Source: UBA5195 sp034432755 (GTDB lineage Bacteria; Chloroflexota; Anaerolineae; Anaerolineales; Villigracilaceae). Taken from it: a stretch of 64,000 nt of DNA. Below the pieces are notes generated by a model. It worked only from the letters and a program-made list of their open reading frames with translations, searched no databases and was not told where the DNA came from. Shown piece after piece: positions 42,344 through 49,919 of the stretch. The DNA lies in NCBI GenBank assembly GCA_034432755.1, contig DAOUBQ010000094.1:34131-98130 (forward strand), given 5' to 3'. Within the stretch, counting starts at the first letter, position 1. Each line of letters starts with the position of its first letter. A program made the translations under genes and the position numbers.

Positions 42344-42796
42344 ATGTCCGAAACGCAACCCCAGCCCCCCGCTCCCAGCCTGCCTATTTCGCAGGACGCA
42401 GAACGAGAATCTGCACGCCGCAACCGGCAAACGACCATCGCGATTGTCATCTCGGCAATTATTTTCTTCGCGCTGATTGCATTGGCCGTTTTTGGCCTGA
42501 CGCGCAACGCCGCCGTAACGGAAAATATCCGCGATATTTTCATCATCTTCCTGGCTCTCGAATCGCTCATCATCGGTGCGGCGCTGGTTATCCTCATTAT
42601 CCAACTTGCCAGCCTCATCAACCTGCTCAATAACGAAATTAAACCCATCCTGGATGCCACCAACGAGACCATCAACACCCTGCGTGGCACAACAGAATTC
42701 CTGGGCCAAAACCTGGTTGAGCCGGTGATGAAACTCAACAGCTATCTTGCCGGTCTCCAGCGCATGTTGGAAATGGTCGGCTTGAAGAAGAAATAA
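42344..42796 (+). CDS. Membrane protein with two helices and amphipathic tail
   Basis: The 150-residue protein starts at the ATG at 42344 rather than the upstream ATG at 42248, because a TGCTATAAT promoter lies between them. A Pro/Gln-rich cytoplasmic start is followed by helices at about residues 32-52 and 64-90 and an amphipathic region (NNEIKPILDATNETINTLRGTTEFLGQN) like DUF948 or methyl-accepting coiled coils. It lies 30 bases before a YtxH gene. The function is unknown, possibly cell-envelope stress. Confidence 0.65.
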   Translation: MSETQPQPPAPSLPISQDAERESARRNRQTTIAIVISAIIFFALIALAVFGLTRNAAVTENIRDIFIIFLALESLIIGAALVILIIQLASLINLLNNEIKPILDATNETINTLRGTTEFLGQNLVEPVMKLNSYLAGLQRMLEMVGLKKK

Positions 42797-42826
42797 AATT
42801 GCCAACAAAGAGAAAGGAGAACTCTT

Positions 42827-43237
42827 ATGTCTGAACGTGATGAATTTGGCGCTTTCCTGGTCGGTTTTATCGTCGGCGGCCTGACCGGCGCGGTGGTGGC
42901 ACTGTTGTTTGCCCCGCAATCGGGTGAAGAAACCCGGGCTGTCATTAAGGAACGCTCCATTGAGCTGCGCGACAAAGCCGCCGAGGAAGCCGAAGCAGCC
43001 TGGAAGCGCGCCGAGGAAGCCGCCCTCGAAGCCCGTACCAAAGCCGAAGACCTGCTGAAACAGGCCCAGGCTCAGGGCGAGGAAATCACCCTTAAAGCAC
43101 GCGAGAAAGGCCAGGAACTGGTGGAAACCACCAAATCCAAAAGCAAAGAACTGGTAGATACCACAAAAGAGACCGTCAAGAAGGCCACTGCCCGCGTTAA
43201 AAAGGGCGAAATCGAAGCCCCCTCCGAAGCAGCCTGA
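42827..43237 (+). CDS. YtxH-domain protein
   Basis: The 136-residue protein has one N-terminal glycine-rich helix (FLVGFIVGGLTGAVVALLFAPQSGEETR), the YtxH signature, followed by a long charged helix rich in Ala, Glu and Lys with LEA-like 11-residue periodicity (KAREKGQELVETTKSKSKELVDTTKETVKKA). YtxH proteins are linked to general stress. AAAGGAGA precedes the ATG. It forms a two-gene operon with the upstream membrane protein and is followed by a strong terminator. Confidence 0.85.
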   Translation: MSERDEFGAFLVGFIVGGLTGAVVALLFAPQSGEETRAVIKERSIELRDKAAEEAEAAWKRAEEAALEARTKAEDLLKQAQAQGEEITLKAREKGQELVETTKSKSKELVDTTKETVKKATARVKKGEIEAPSEAA

Positions 43238-43254
43238 GTTGACCGTGAAGCCTG

Positions 43255-43285
43255 AAAGGCCTGATGAACAGTCAGGCCTTTTCTT
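43255..43285 (+). terminator. Intrinsic terminator after the YtxH gene
   Basis: AAAGGCCTGA (43255-43264) pairs with TCAGGCCTTT (43272-43281), followed by more T. Confidence 0.88.
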
Positions 43286-43366
43286 GTTTCGGCGTAGAGC
43301 CAGTCTCTAACTTGCCCACGCCTATTTTTTTCCGCGCAAATCTCTGATTTCCATCAAATATTTACT

Positions 43367-43996
43367 ATGCGCAGATTCATGCAGTTTTTCTTCTATCACT
43401 TTTACCACGCCCTGGCCTGGACCTATGACTTTGTGGCGGCAATCGTCTCGCTAGGGCGGTGGAGGGATTGGGGGGGCGCCGCCCTGCCCTGCCTGCATGG
43501 CAAGCGCGTACTTGAAATTGGCTTCGGGCCAGGACACCTTTTGGTGGAAATGAATCGCCGCGGGTTCCAGGCGGTTGGTTTGGACGAAAGCCCCCAGATG
43601 ATTCGACAAGCCAGGCACAATCTCGCGCGGGGCAAATGGGCAATCAACCTGTCTCGCGGGTATGCGCAGTGGCTGCCTTTTGCGTCCAATTCGTTCGACA
43701 GCGTGGTGGCAACCTTTCCGAGCGAGTATATCGCTGACCCGCGCACTCTGGCCGAGGTACGGCGAGTGCTGAAGAAGGATGGCCGCTTCGTTATTGTACT
43801 GGTGGCCTGGACAGGTGGCGAATCTCTGTTAGAGCGGGGTTCGCGCTGGTTGTTCAGGGTCACAGGGCAGGGTGGAGAAGGCGTGGAGGCGAGAATCACG
43901 TTTTTTTTAGCGGAACATGGGTTCAGCGCGGTTTGCTCGAAGGTGGACATCCGTCATAGCACGGTGCTGGTCGTCGTTTCGGAAAAAGTAGAGTAG
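43367..43996 (+). CDS. Class I SAM-dependent methyltransferase
   Basis: The 209-residue protein has an amphipathic or membrane-associated N-terminus (MRRFMQFFFYHFYHALAWTYDFVAAIVS), SAM motif I VLEIGFGPGHLLVEM, motif II AVGLDESPQMI, and LPFASNSFDSVVATFPSEYI plus RRVLKKDGRFVIV. This resembles phospholipid or quinone methyltransferases (UbiE/PmtA type). The substrate is unknown. Its stop codon overlaps the -10 box of the next gene. Confidence 0.85.
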   Translation: MRRFMQFFFYHFYHALAWTYDFVAAIVSLGRWRDWGGAALPCLHGKRVLEIGFGPGHLLVEMNRRGFQAVGLDESPQMIRQARHNLARGKWAINLSRGYAQWLPFASNSFDSVVATFPSEYIADPRTLAEVRRVLKKDGRFVIVLVAWTGGESLLERGSRWLFRVTGQGGEGVEARITFFLAEHGFSAVCSKVDIRHSTVLVVVSEKVE

Positions 43997-43999
43997 AAT
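43994..43999 (+). promoter_or_regulatory. -10 box for a leaderless phosphatase mRNA
   Basis: TAGAAT lies exactly six bases before the ATG at 44006 and contains the TAG stop of the preceding gene; no ribosome site precedes the ATG. The -35 region is weak. Confidence 0.5.
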
Positions 44000-44005
44000 C
44001 AGCCC

Positions 44006-44713
44006 ATGGAAGTACAAATCGCAGTTGCCAAGACGAACAAATACGCCGTCTCTGAAAGCGGCGATACGCTGGAGGTGGTGGAGCGGCCTGGCGGCGGGCT
44101 GTCGGTGGTGCTGGCCGATGGGCAGTCTTCGGGACGCGGAGCGAAGGTCATCTCAATGATGGTGGTGCGCAAGGTGATTGGGCTGCTGGCCGAGGGCGTG
44201 CGGGATGGCGCAGCGGCGCGGGCGGCTTCCGATTACCTGTTCAGCGAGCGAGGCGGCAAGGTCTCCAGCACGCTCAACATCCTTTCAGTGGATTTACACA
44301 CCAAGACGGTGGTTCTGGCACGCAACAACGAGTCGCCGATGTACCTGGCGCGCGGTGAGCAAGTTGAGCGAGTGGATGAACCGAGCCAAGCGATTGGAAT
44401 AGGGCGCAACATCAAGCCGAAAATCACTGAAATCCCGCTTGAAATAGGGCTGACGGTGGTGATGTATACCGATGGGCTGGTTCACGCCGGAACGCGGCGC
44501 GGTGAGAGCATAGATGTGGGAATTACCCTGCGCGGCCTGTTGGAGGATGGCGACCCGAGCGCCCAAGTGATTGCCGATGCCCTGCTGGCGCAAGCCATGC
44601 GCCTGGACGAAGGCCGCCCGGCGGACGATATGAGCGTGGTGGTGATGCGCGTCATGCCGCGCAACGAAGAGAATGTGCGCCGAATGACCGTGCGCCTGCC
44701 GCTGAATCTATGA
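44006..44713 (+). CDS. SpoIIE/PP2C-type serine phosphatase
   Basis: The 235-residue protein is a stand-alone PP2C_SIG domain: LSVVLADGQSSGRGAKVISMMVV (metal Asp), LNILSVDLHTKTVVLARNNESPMYLA, LTVVMYTDGLVHAG (metal Asp) and PADDMSVVVMRV. Such phosphatases reset anti-anti-sigma partner switches. No anti-sigma antagonist gene is nearby. Its stop overlaps the next start by ATGA, which couples it to a TrkA-like membrane protein, an unusual pairing. Confidence 0.85.
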   Translation: MEVQIAVAKTNKYAVSESGDTLEVVERPGGGLSVVLADGQSSGRGAKVISMMVVRKVIGLLAEGVRDGAAARAASDYLFSERGGKVSSTLNILSVDLHTKTVVLARNNESPMYLARGEQVERVDEPSQAIGIGRNIKPKITEIPLEIGLTVVMYTDGLVHAGTRRGESIDVGITLRGLLEDGDPSAQVIADALLAQAMRLDEGRPADDMSVVVMRVMPRNEENVRRMTVRLPLNL

Positions 44714-45741
44714 GAGTAGACACGCGAAAACTCAAGGCTTCGTGGCGCGACACGATGCTCCTCTTGCGAGAGTTCCGCCAGCCGTTGATTTTGTTCTCGC
44801 TGGCGCTGCTGGTAGGAGCAAGCCTGTATTATCAGCTGGCGCAGGTCTATGGCGAGCCAATCCGGTCTTTCAGCGAGGCCGTTTACTTGATGCTCACGCT
44901 GACGTTTTTGCAGGCGGGCGGGGAATTCCCAGCGCAACCCCTTCTACAAATTTTTTATTTCCTGATGCCGCTGATTGGGCTGGTCATCCTGGCGCAAGGA
45001 CTGGCGGATTTCGGTTATCTCTTGTTCAATCGGCGCGCTCGCAGCAAGGAGTGGGAAATGGCAGTCGCTTCCACCTTCGAAAATCACACCATTTTGGTCG
45101 GCCTGGGACATCTGGGCTACCGGGTGGTTTTGCAACTGCACAAAATGGAAGAGCCAGTGGTGGTCATCGAGTTGAATCCTAATGCTGATTTGTTCGGCGC
45201 GGCCCAGACCATGAACGTCCCGGTCATACAGGATGACGCAACACGCCAAACCGTATTGGAAGCAGCGGGAATTCGACGCGCCAAAACGATTGTGCTTTGC
45301 GCGCAAAATGACTCGATGAACCTGCAAATTGCGGTCAAGGCGCGCAACCTGAACCCAACCATCCGGGTGGTGATTCGGATTTTTGATGACGATTTCGCTG
45401 AATCTATTCAGCAGCAATTTGGGTTCGTAGCCCTCAGTGCGACCAGCATGGCCGCCCCGGCCTTTGCCGCCTCGGCCGCCGGGGCTGATGTGACCCGCCC
45501 GATTACGGTGGAAGGGCAATCGCTCAGCCTGGGACGCCTGACCATCAAAGAGAACAGCAAACTGCACTGGCGCTCCGTTTCGGAGATTGAATCCCGCTAT
45601 GACGTGAGCATCGTCTTGCTCAAAAACCAGGGAAAGCCCGACCTGCACCCCACCGGGAAGCAGATGTTGAGAAGCGGCGACATTATTGCCGTGTTGGGCA
45701 GTCCTGACCAGTTGAATGCAATTGTGCATGATAACCAATGA
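44710..45741 (+). CDS. TrkA/RCK-domain membrane protein with atypical pore loop
   Basis: The 343-residue protein has an ion-channel-like front: helix one (LILFSLALLVGASLYYQL), a pore-loop segment, helix two (YFLMPLIGLVILAQGL), then an RCK/TrkA_N Rossmann domain (TILVGLGHLGYRVVLQL, VVVIELNPNADLF, IQDDATRQTVLEAAGI) and TrkA_C domain (PTGKQMLRSGDIIAVLGSPDQL). The expected filter TVGYG is replaced by FLQAGG in LTLTFLQAGGEFP. It is probably a non-canonical channel or a NAD-dependent sensor. It overlaps both neighbours. Confidence 0.8.
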   Translation: MRVDTRKLKASWRDTMLLLREFRQPLILFSLALLVGASLYYQLAQVYGEPIRSFSEAVYLMLTLTFLQAGGEFPAQPLLQIFYFLMPLIGLVILAQGLADFGYLLFNRRARSKEWEMAVASTFENHTILVGLGHLGYRVVLQLHKMEEPVVVIELNPNADLFGAAQTMNVPVIQDDATRQTVLEAAGIRRAKTIVLCAQNDSMNLQIAVKARNLNPTIRVVIRIFDDDFAESIQQQFGFVALSATSMAAPAFAASAAGADVTRPITVEGQSLSLGRLTIKENSKLHWRSVSEIESRYDVSIVLLKNQGKPDLHPTGKQMLRSGDIIAVLGSPDQLNAIVHDNQ

Positions 45742-46111
45742 AGGCAGCGGGGACAAGTCTCCCCAGTCCATGACAATTGGCCTGGTGGGGCCGTGCGGGG
45801 CCGGGAAATCAACCCTGGCCGAGCGGTTGCGAGCGCGCGGCTACCGGGTGAAACACATTGCACAGGAACATTCTTTCGTGCAGGATATGTGGAAACGCAT
45901 CGCCAACCCGCAGGTGCTGGTCTTTCTCGACGCATCGTACCCCGTCACCAATGCCCGGCGTAACTTGGGCTGGAGCGAAACCGACTACCAGGAGCAGCAC
46001 CGCCGCCTGGCGCACGCCCGGCAACACGCCGACCTGTATATTTTTACCGACTTGCTGAGCGTGGATGCGGTGGAGAAAAAAATCATCGAGTTTTTGCAAG
46101 GATACGCCTGA
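45716..46111 (+). CDS. Small P-loop NTPase
   Basis: The protein is up to 131 residues. ATG codons at 45716, 45728 and 45770 are all in frame; the last (MTIGLVGPCGAGKSTL) fits the domain start best, none has a clear ribosome site. Walker A is GPCGAGKST; LVFLDASYPV and LYIFTDLLS follow as possible Walker B and substrate parts. It resembles small adenylate-kinase-like or MobB-like NTPases found in Chloroflexota. It overlaps the TrkA-like gene and ends the operon begun at 44006. The function is unknown. Confidence 0.7.
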   Translation: MQLCMITNEGSGDKSPQSMTIGLVGPCGAGKSTLAERLRARGYRVKHIAQEHSFVQDMWKRIANPQVLVFLDASYPVTNARRNLGWSETDYQEQHRRLAHARQHADLYIFTDLLSVDAVEKKIIEFLQGYA

Positions 46112-46427
46112 AGTTTACCCACAGGTTTCTGCTGCGATGTCTGAATACGAAGGACAGGAAGCGCACAAACGAGGCAAAAGCCTGGATTTTAAAGGGCGTT
46201 TCCCTTCGTGACCTTTGTGTCCTTTGTGGGGAGAAAAGGCTTTTTCACAGGCCGCCCTGGTCCGCGCTCACGCCGCCATCGCCCAGACGATTTAACAAGA
46301 TAAACAGGGTAAAAGGATGTTCTCACCCCGCTTTCTATGCTGCTCATCCTTAAATCCTTTCATCCTGTTTGTTTTTAAGCCCGAAATCAAGCTTTGAGAA
46401 AGCCATAGACCAGAAGCGCAGGGCAGT
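46112..46427. other. Gene-free region with dispersed repeat text
   Basis: About 316 bases carry no convincing gene. The text GTGACCTTTGTGTCCTTTGTGG (46207-46228 area) is related to the CACGAAGG repeat near 15647. AACAAGATAAACAGGG and CATCCTGTTTGTTTTTAA recur around 14240 and in the CTGTTTGTTTTTAA...CTTTGAGAAAG unit shared with 62680-62716. The promoter of secD lies at the right edge. Confidence 0.5.
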
Positions 46428-46455
46428 TACGATTTTTCAGAATTGGGAGTATAAT
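46428..46455 (+). promoter_or_regulatory. Promoter of secDF
   Basis: TTACGA (46428-46433) and TATAAT (46450-46455) at 16-base spacing, 61 bases before secD. The -10 box is perfect. Confidence 0.65.
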
Positions 46456-46472
46456 TTGCCCTCGCAATCGGG

Positions 46473-46496
46473 CCAGCCAATGGCTGGTATTTTTTT
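46473..46496 (+). terminator. Terminator-like hairpin in the secD leader (possible attenuator)
   Basis: CCAGCC (46473-46478), loop AAT, GGCTGG (46482-46487) and TATTTTTTT follow directly downstream of the secD promoter and 21 bases before the secD start. Because it sits within the leader it would stop transcription before secD unless relieved. Confidence 0.65.
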
Positions 46497-46516
46497 GTGC
46501 ATGGAGATGTCCGTAC

Positions 46517-47890
46517 ATGATTCGCAACCTTACCGCAAGGCTGGTCATCATCCTGGCAATTGCCGCCCTGGCAATCTGGGTTGACGCCAGCGACAAGTTC
46601 ACCATCCGTAATCCCATTGACCAGGCCATCCTGTATCAACGCGACGTCAGCCCGCGCCTGGGGCTGGACCTGCGTGGCGGCTTACAAGTGCTGATGGAAG
46701 CCGACCTGCCCGAAAACGCAGCCATCACCACCGATTCGATGGAAGTGGCCCGCACGATTATTGAAAACCGCACCAACGCCCTGGGCGTGGCCGAAAACAC
46801 CATTCAGGTGGCCGGCGACCGGCGCATCGTGGGCGAATTCCCTGGTGTGCAAGATTCAGATGCCGTGCTGGCGACCATTCAGCAGACCGGCCTGCTTGAG
46901 TTCGTTGACACCGGCTCAACCCCCCTGCAAGAAGGGACAGAAGTGCTGACCGATTTCAGCCCCACCGGTGAACCAGCACCCGCGCCAGCACCGCTGGAAG
47001 ACGGCAGCAGCCCAACTGTGTATCACACCATCATGACCGGCGCCGACTTGAAGAGCGTCAGCGTCGTTTCGGGGCAACTGGCTGGCTCATACCAAATCGC
47101 TTTTACACTGAGCGACAACGGGACAAAAATTTTCGGTGCGCATACCGCCGCCAACGTTGGCAAGTATCTAACAATCGTGCTGGACAAGAAAGTCATTTCC
47201 AGCCCACGCATTGAGAGCGCTATTACGGGCGGCGAAGGCGTGATTACCGGCAACTACACCGCCGAATCGGCCAACGCATTTGCAGTGCAGTTGCGCTACG
47301 GCTCGCTGCCCATCCCACTCAAGATTGTTGAAACCCGCATTATCGGCCCAACCCTGGGCGAAGATTCGCTGCGCAAGAGCATGATTGCCGGCGCAGTGGG
47401 CATGGTCATTGTCATCCTGTTTATGGGCATGTATTATCGTTTGCCCGGTATTGTGGCCGATATTTCCATCCTGTTTTACGCGGCCGTTGCTTTTGCGCTG
47501 TTTAAGTGGCTGCCAGTGACGCTCACCCTGCCAGGCATTGCCGGTTTTCTGCTCTCCACAGGTTCAGCGCTCGATGCCAACATCCTGATTTTCGAGAGAA
47601 TCAAAGAAGAACTACGCTCAGGCCGCACGCTCGAACAGGCCATTGATTTAGGCTGGGTGCGGGCGCGCTCTTCAATTTTCGACTCGAACATCGCCACCGT
47701 CATCACCTCGCTCATCTTGTTCTGGTTCGGCTCCTCGTTTGGGGCCACCATCGTCAAAGGCTTCTCGCTGACCCTCATGCTGGGCGTGGCAATCTCACTC
47801 TTCACCGCCATCTTCGTCACCCGCAGCCTGCTCGCCATGGCGTTGAAGACCTTCAAGCCCAAGAACCTCCAATTCTGGTTCGGCATCTAA
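46517..47890 (+). CDS. secD: Protein translocase subunit SecD
   Basis: The 457-residue protein has one N-terminal helix, the LGLDLRGGLQVLMEADLP motif, a long periplasm-side domain (P1; residues ~35-250, with a Pro-rich insertion near residues 155-165), and five C-terminal helices with GPTLGEDSLRKSMIAGAVG, PGIAGFLLSTGSALDANILIFERIKEELRSG. With SecF it uses the proton gradient to pull proteins after SecA/SecYEG. It is 12 bases upstream of secF. A shorter P1 than in E. coli is normal for this lineage. Confidence 0.95.
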   Translation: MIRNLTARLVIILAIAALAIWVDASDKFTIRNPIDQAILYQRDVSPRLGLDLRGGLQVLMEADLPENAAITTDSMEVARTIIENRTNALGVAENTIQVAGDRRIVGEFPGVQDSDAVLATIQQTGLLEFVDTGSTPLQEGTEVLTDFSPTGEPAPAPAPLEDGSSPTVYHTIMTGADLKSVSVVSGQLAGSYQIAFTLSDNGTKIFGAHTAANVGKYLTIVLDKKVISSPRIESAITGGEGVITGNYTAESANAFAVQLRYGSLPIPLKIVETRIIGPTLGEDSLRKSMIAGAVGMVIVILFMGMYYRLPGIVADISILFYAAVAFALFKWLPVTLTLPGIAGFLLSTGSALDANILIFERIKEELRSGRTLEQAIDLGWVRARSSIFDSNIATVITSLILFWFGSSFGATIVKGFSLTLMLGVAISLFTAIFVTRSLLAMALKTFKPKNLQFWFGI

Positions 47891-47902
47891 CCGGAGGCGA
47901 AA

Positions 47903-48823
47903 ATGAATATCCTCGGAAAACGCTATCTATTCTTTGCCGTCTCGCTGCTCGTCATCATCCCCGGCTTACTGGTGTTGGCCTTTGGCGGCCTGCCACTTTC
48001 GCTCGACTTCACCGGCGGCTCCCTGCTTGAAATTCAATTCCCCGGTGCGCAGCCACAGCCGTCTGAAATCATCAGCCTGTATAACGAATTGGGCATTAAA
48101 GATACGCAAGTACAAACCACCGACATCGGCAGCCTGGTTATTCGCTCCACCTTCCTGGATAACAACCTGCGCGAGCAAGTCTTAAGCGCCTTAGAAAACC
48201 GCTTCGGCGCCAAACCGAGCGTGATTCGCTTCGATAGTGTTGGCCCCACCATCGGCGCACAAGTGACCTCCCGCGCTGCCCTGGCCGTAGCGGTGGCCGC
48301 GCTGGTGGTGGTTGCCTATATCACCATCACCTTCCGCGGCATTGCCAACTCGTTTCGGTATGGCGTGTGTGCCATCCTGGCGATGATTCATGATGTGGCT
48401 GTCGTGTTTAGTGTGGCAGGGCTGGGCGCCCTCTTCTTGGGCTGGGAAATGGACTCGCTCTTCCTGACCGCCCTGCTCACCGTCATCGGCTTCTCGGTGC
48501 AAGACAAAATCGTGGTCTTCGACCGCATCCGCGAAAACTCAAACATCCTACGCCGCCTTGATTTTGAAACGCTCGTCAATCACTCAGTTGTCCAAACCCT
48601 GCAACGCTCCATCAACACCCAATTGATGACCGTTGAATTCCTCCTGCTGGCGCTGGCCCTGTTTGGCGGCGTCACCTTACAAGAATTTTCTGCGCTCATG
48701 CTGGTTGGCTTGTTCAGTGGAACTTACTCTTCTATCTTCATCGCCGCTTCCGTACTGGTGGTATGGGAAAAACAAGAGTGGAAAAACTGGTTCAAGCGCA
48801 GCAAAGCCGAACCGGCGGCTTAA
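47903..48823 (+). CDS. secF: Protein translocase subunit SecF
   Basis: The 306-residue protein has LSLDFTGGSLLEIQF after the first helix, a short domain with IRFDSVGPTIGAQVTSRAALAVAVAALVVVAYI, then MIHDVAVVFSVAGLGAL and SVQDKIVVFDRIRENSN with five more helices. It is the partner of SecD. A terminator follows, after which the recJ operon starts, mirroring the secDF-recJ neighbourhood known in Firmicutes. Confidence 0.95.
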   Translation: MNILGKRYLFFAVSLLVIIPGLLVLAFGGLPLSLDFTGGSLLEIQFPGAQPQPSEIISLYNELGIKDTQVQTTDIGSLVIRSTFLDNNLREQVLSALENRFGAKPSVIRFDSVGPTIGAQVTSRAALAVAVAALVVVAYITITFRGIANSFRYGVCAILAMIHDVAVVFSVAGLGALFLGWEMDSLFLTALLTVIGFSVQDKIVVFDRIRENSNILRRLDFETLVNHSVVQTLQRSINTQLMTVEFLLLALALFGGVTLQEFSALMLVGLFSGTYSSIFIAASVLVVWEKQEWKNWFKRSKAEPAA

Positions 48824-48845
48824 AACACCAGACCAATCGCACCCC

Positions 48846-48878
48846 AAGCGCGCAGAGGTTTTCTCGGCGCGCTTTTTC
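48846..48878 (+). terminator. Intrinsic terminator after secF
   Basis: AAGCGCGC (48846-48853) pairs with GCGCGCTT (48867-48874), followed by a T-run. Confidence 0.85.
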
Positions 48879-49004
48879 GTTTTCAATTCTCCGCATTACC
48901 ACCCTCTACAATTAAGAGAAAGGCTGGGGCGAGAGAAAATCGCACAATCTTGCGCCAGACCGAAGAGATACAGGTAAAATTACCCCACAAGAAAGGATTC
49001 TGCC

Positions 49005-49106
49005 ATGCAACTCCTCGTCGTTTCCACGCTTGGGCGGCCCAAACACCATGCCCGCCTGACCCAAATGTTGCTACCTGACAGCGAAGTCATCGAACTGCGA
49101 TATTAA
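49005..49106 (+). CDS. Putative 33-residue micro-ORF before the nuclease gene
   Basis: A short frame encodes MQLLVVSTLGRPKHHARL and ends EVIELRY. It has AAGGA (48993-48997) seven bases before its ATG, and its stop is four bases before the nuclease start, so it could be a leader that couples nuclease translation. No known small protein matches. A possible -10 TAAAAT lies at 48975-48980. The evidence is only position, ribosome site and lack of stop. Confidence 0.4.
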   Translation: MQLLVVSTLGRPKHHARLTQMLLPDSEVIELRY

Positions 49107-49109
49107 CTC

Positions 49110-49919
49110 ATGCCACTCACCACCCTCAGCCAATCCTCCCTGCAAGATTACGCCGACTGCCCCCGGCGCTTCCAACTGCGCTACCTCGACCAGCTGGCCT
49201 ACCCTGCCATCGAAACCGAACCTGCGCTCGAAAACGAACAGCACCAGCAGGAAGGTGAAACCTTCCACCGCCTGGTGCAACAGCACCTGCTCGGCATTCC
49301 GGCAGAAAAAATTACCCCCCTGGCAAACACGCCCAACCTGCGGCGCTGGTGGGACAACTACCTTTCGCACTTTACCTTTTCGGCGACCCCGCAAGCCCTC
49401 TACCCCGAACTGACCCTCTCCGCCCCGCTGCCGCCCTACCGCCTGCTGGCAAAATTCGACCTGGTGGCGCTGCTGCCAGATGGCAAAGCCATCATCTACG
49501 ATTGGAAAACCTATCGCAAACGCCCCAAAAACGAATCCCTGGCCGCCCGCTGGCAAACGCGCGTCTACCGCGCCCTGCTCGTTCGGGCCGGAAACCAGTT
49601 GAACAGCGGCCACCCCCTCACGCCGGAACAAATCGAAATGGTCTACTGGTTTAGCGATTTTCCCACCGAACCAGCCCACTTCCCATACACACCCATCCAA
49701 TACAAACGCGACTGGGACGCGCTCGAAACACGCGCCGCCGAAATTGCCAATCGCGCCGAGTTCCCCCTCGTCGAACCCGAAAAAACCGATTCCACCTGCG
49801 CCCGGTGCAGTTACCGCTCCTACTGCAATCGCGGCGTGAAAGCAGCCGAGGGAGAAGCCGAGGAAATTGACACCCGCCCCGAAATCAACCTCGAACAAAT
49901 CGGAGAAATTGAACTGTAA
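49110..49919 (+). CDS. PD-(D/E)XK nuclease with Cas4-like iron-sulfur cysteines
   Basis: The 269-residue protein starts TLSQSSLQDYADCPRRFQLRYLD (Cys17), has the nuclease core LLAKFDLVALLPDGKAIIYDWKTY (D-X-n-D-W-K) with an upstream QEGETFHRLVQQH helix and a QTRVYRALL Gln-Tyr helix (motif IV), and ends with Cys230, Cys233 and Cys239 (STCARCSYRSYC). This is a PDDEXK_1/RecB-like fold with a probable [4Fe-4S] cluster. No cas genes are near. It overlaps recJ by one base (TAATG), suggesting joint action in DNA end processing. Confidence 0.87.
   Translation: MPLTTLSQSSLQDYADCPRRFQLRYLDQLAYPAIETEPALENEQHQQEGETFHRLVQQHLLGIPAEKITPLANTPNLRRWWDNYLSHFTFSATPQALYPELTLSAPLPPYRLLAKFDLVALLPDGKAIIYDWKTYRKRPKNESLAARWQTRVYRALLVRAGNQLNSGHPLTPEQIEMVYWFSDFPTEPAHFPYTPIQYKRDWDALETRAAEIANRAEFPLVEPEKTDSTCARCSYRSYCNRGVKAAEGEAEEIDTRPEINLEQIGEIEL

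Noticed and set aside
46473..46496. Terminator of the upstream NTPase operon
   Set aside because: It lies 360 bases downstream of that operon and after a perfect -10 box, so it belongs to the secD leader.
49110..49919. CRISPR Cas4
   Set aside because: No CRISPR repeats or other cas genes are in the window; the protein is a stand-alone RecB-like nuclease next to recJ.
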